Positions 61,281 to 64,000 of a stretch of DNA of 64,000 nucleotides are shown here, in pieces; position 1 is the stretch's first letter, and each line of letters opens with the position of its first letter. This DNA is from Limanda limanda (lineage: Eukaryota > Chordata > Actinopteri > Pleuronectiformes > Pleuronectidae), in contig NC_083641.1 in the NCBI RefSeq assembly GCF_963576545.1, positions 13,820,893-13,884,892 of the forward strand, written 5' to 3'. The notes below the pieces were generated by a model. The model had not been told where the DNA came from and searched no databases. It saw only the letters and a program-made list of their open reading frames with translations. The position numbers and the translations under genes were made by a program.

Positions 61281-61775
61281 TTCAGTATCTTTTTGCTTGT
61301 GTTCCGTTGAGACTGTTTCCCCTGATTATTGTTTTATGTTACACTACAATCTTTAGTGCAATCCCAACATTACAATTTGAAACCAAATCTAACTGAATCA
61401 AATGTTTACACTTTAACAAAGACATAAAGCTTGGGTCCAATCTTGGTTCGGACTTTCGGATGTGAAAACACCCTCAGATGTTTGCGTGATGTGACGATCA
61501 CCCTTAGTTACCTGGCTGACAGCTCAAGTTTCTGGCTTCTGAAAGAGCCAGCAGGACCAATGGGCAGTCACAGAATGCACTTTGCCCCAGGGCACTTTGG
61601 CAGCATGAATCACACAGATTCCCCCCCTGTATGACACGTATGTAAAAAGTGTGGGGAAGCTTACTGCTGGGCTGTGATTGGCAGTAGATGCTGAGCTCAT
61701 CCTTTCATCAGAGGATGAACACGTGGATCATCCAGCACAGACGCAGGCCAGGTTGAAAGGATGGATTAGAGGGAA

Positions 61776-61780
<5 letters not shown>

Positions 61781-61815
<35 letters not shown>
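61781..61815. repeat. (GA)n microsatellite
   Basis: About 35 bp of GA. Confidence 0.92.
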
Positions 61816-61817
<2 letters not shown>

Positions 61818-62117
61818 GACAGATAAAAGACAGGATTGATGCATTGAGCAAGGGAGGAGGGATGAAAGAGTGGATGATGGAATGAGTGAAGGTCAAGAGA
61901 GAGAGAGCAAAGGATCGGGCTGTGATTGATGTGATACAGCTTGTTTTCATAAGGCTGAGGCACACTGACTGCTCTGCATGTGTGTGTGTCTGTGTGTGAA
62001 TTTGTGCACGTGCACCTATCATGTCTGGGCCAGTGGGACTGTTGGAAGTAAAATAACTATTGATCTCAGGGTGAACCTCTTTTCACATAAGATTATGCTC
62101 TGGCACATTCATGCGCT

Positions 62118-62121
<4 letters not shown>

Positions 62122-62166
<45 letters not shown>

Positions 62167-62180
62167 CCACACACACACAC
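62122..62180. repeat. (CA)n microsatellite with CCCC interruption
   Basis: CA run to 62164, then ccccc and a second short CA run. Confidence 0.92.
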
Positions 62181-62318
62181 CCTAACCCCAACCCCCATCT
62201 CTTTTTTTCTCCTCCCTGACCTCAGTCCTCTGTTTATCTCATATTAGATAAGATCAGTCACTGCCTTTTGGGAAAGAGGAAGTCTTATTTTTTCTTCTTT
62301 CTTTGATTTCAAAGAAAT

Positions 62319-62319
62319 C

Positions 62320-62375
<56 letters not shown>
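62319..62375. repeat. (CT)n microsatellite
   Basis: About 57 bp of CT with one TG interruption. Confidence 0.92.
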
Positions 62376-62379
<4 letters not shown>

Positions 62380-63284
62380 CCAGAAATTGATGGTCTTTTT
62401 TCTCCTCTTTAATGTGGATGTTTTGTATTTTGCTTTTCTTGTCAGGGAGGGAACGCTCAGCACGGTGTCAGTGGTACGTTACATCCACAGTTCACTTTCA
62501 TTTGCGGGGGCACACCCACTTGTTCTGCTTGACTGGTCCATGTTAAAGCTACATTCTGTGTCACATCTAAAAATATATTCTGTGGGAAAGGCACATTAGA
62601 TTCAAGGTCCTGTACAGGGACATTAAAGACAACACAGTGACAGAATTAAAAGAAAATAATTTAAAATCTAAAAGCAGGCAAAATTTATAAAATGGATAAT
62701 TGTAAAAATTCCTACTAATAATATGTTGTTATTAAATCAAATATAATGTATACGTTGAATGATTATAATAATACAAATGAAATATATAGAAACAAGCTCT
62801 GACCTGCATAATGACTAATGGCTGCTTCTCCTTTGGTAGACTTTCCCTGGGTGCCACTATTACTATTTAGACAGGTATTAACAGGTATATGCTCCATCTG
62901 CAGTGTTTAACTTGAGTGGGGGGACAGGCAGGTAAAAGTCAAAAAGTTATTTACTTAGGTTGGACAGGGAGAGGGCGTCAAGGCAAAGGAACAGGCAGGT
63001 AAAAACTGGTCCAGGCAAAGGTCAGGATCAGTTTGGCAAGAACAGAACCTGGGCAAAGGTGGCGAACGTGACATGATGTGGGTCGTCGTGCTGCATATCT
63101 ACTGGAGGACCGTGGCTGGTTCTGATTCTTTATTTTTTTTAAATTCTTTAGTGTTTTTTCATTGCAAGATATATCAGAAGGAGATATTCATGTCCTGGGA
63201 TCACACACACACACACACGTTTGTGCTGCTATTGTTTCAACTTTGCATTTGCTTCCATTTATTGTGGACAGCCTAACTAAACCC

Positions 63285-63500
63285 TTGTTCCTAACCTTAA
63301 CCATGACCAATTCATACTCAACCCTATCCTTACTTATCCACAATTCACATCTTGCACCTAACCTTAACCAGGAGCTCAGAAATTATGTTTAGCCTCATTA
63401 GGACCAGGGTTTGGTTCCCATGAGGTCTACTGGTCCTGAAAGATCAAGGCTGAAAAGGTCCTACAGAGGTTACAAAAATGAGTACACACACACACAATGG
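63285..63500. repeat. Probable dispersed intronic repeat with CA tail
   Basis: Blocks cctaaccttaacca (repeated), cattaggaccagggtttggttcccatgaggt and a terminal acacacac tract resemble a repeat frequent in fish introns. A related block with tgtgaggacatt and a GT tract lies near 13010-13180. Confidence 0.4.
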
Positions 63501-64000
63501 TTAACCAAGTACCATGCAAAATTATATGACAATTAACAGACAATTTTTCACTAACGTATAATAATAGATGAATCCTAATGTCATCTTGTTTCCACCAGGA
63601 CACAAGTTTTCAGTAGTTTCTACAAGTACAAGTACAGTACTGCAGCCACAGAAATACCCCAAACACTCCTCCACTCCCATGGTGCACTAGCCCAACAACC
63701 CTCTGTCCCTCTCTCTTACATTTTTCTATTTGTGGACTCCCTTGTCACCTCTGAAACAAAGTCAGGAACAGCAGACCAGAGGATCAGGTATAGTGCAAAC
63801 AGCAGCCGGGAGTCAGTCATCATGGTATCTCTGACCTTGAAGACAGCAAAGGGGAAAGAGGAACATGCAGAGCAGACTGTAAAGTATGCTCTGCGTAAAT
63901 AGCCCGGATGTAGGAGAATGCAGGGGCCTGCTCTAAATCACCAGTAGCTGCAACAGTATGAGAGGAGAAGAGGGATAAAGAGAACAAACGAGCAGAGAGG

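Noticed and set aside
62446..62474. Possible fifth lekr1 exon (acceptor ttgtcag, donor gtacgt)
   Set aside because: The phase would fit, but it is 29 nt, not coiled-coil-like, and the donor is weak; chance is more likely.

Overview
The window is vertebrate nuclear DNA, most likely from a ray-finned (teleost) fish. It has split genes with GT-AG introns, abundant long CA/GT and CT/GA microsatellites, and several dispersed repeat families I recognise from teleost genomes (the tail ending in GGATAAGC(A/G)GTATAGA plus GATG repeats, LINE 3' ends, PIF/Harbinger-type and hAT DNA transposons). No bacterial-type genes, tRNA, rRNA or CRISPR array was seen.

Host gene. One protein-coding gene is supported, on the + strand, by four exons whose reading phases join exactly: 16605-17122, 42529-42606, 45497-45660 and 57613-57694. 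They encode a CxxC-containing N-terminus (residues C8, C11, H19, H22) followed by a long charged coiled coil. The N-terminus resembles LEKR1 (leucine-, glutamate- and lysine-rich protein 1). The gene continues past the right edge, and its 5' untranslated exon was not found. The first intron (25.4 kb) and the third (12 kb) hold nearly all of the notable mobile DNA. Positions 1-16604 have no convincing gene, only microsatellites and repeat fragments.

Mobile DNA in intron 1, left part. On the - strand at 21645-26715 lies a complete hAT-type transposon. It has terminal inverted repeats beginning CAGAGCTGCCAACT and a 6-bp flanking duplication, GCTATT. Its transposase can be read in ten exons with no stop or frameshift, giving 804 residues. 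A PIF/Harbinger-type non-autonomous element of 966 bp with TTA duplications follows at 26788-27753.

The main discovery. Positions 29514-37756 form an 8.24-kb near-perfect palindrome: two 4,099-bp arms around a 45-nt loop, with termini TATGGCAAGCCG and a perfect 6-bp target duplication, GTAATC. A second, internally deleted copy lies at 46468-51901 in intron 3. No transposase is visible in either copy. Each arm is bordered at both ends by arrays of ACTAGT-like palindromic hexamers with strikingly regular spacing. Toward the element ends and centre they are single hexamers every 20-21 bp; next to the unique region they are doublets (hexamers 8 bp apart) every 29-34 bp, close to two and three turns of the helix. 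The unique part of each arm carries an octamer/CCAAT/TATA promoter, consensus splice sites and a polyadenylation signal, a perfect-stem hairpin and a CTCF-like site. Within each copy the two arms share private variants, which implies that arms are homogenised against each other. I know of no described family with this architecture and regard it as the best candidate for an undescribed element in this window.

How the parts relate. The mobile elements are passengers in lekr1 introns. The two palindromes place 4-kb, highly similar sequences in direct and inverted orientation around lekr1 exons 2 and 3, which predicts structural variation (deletion or inversion) at this locus.
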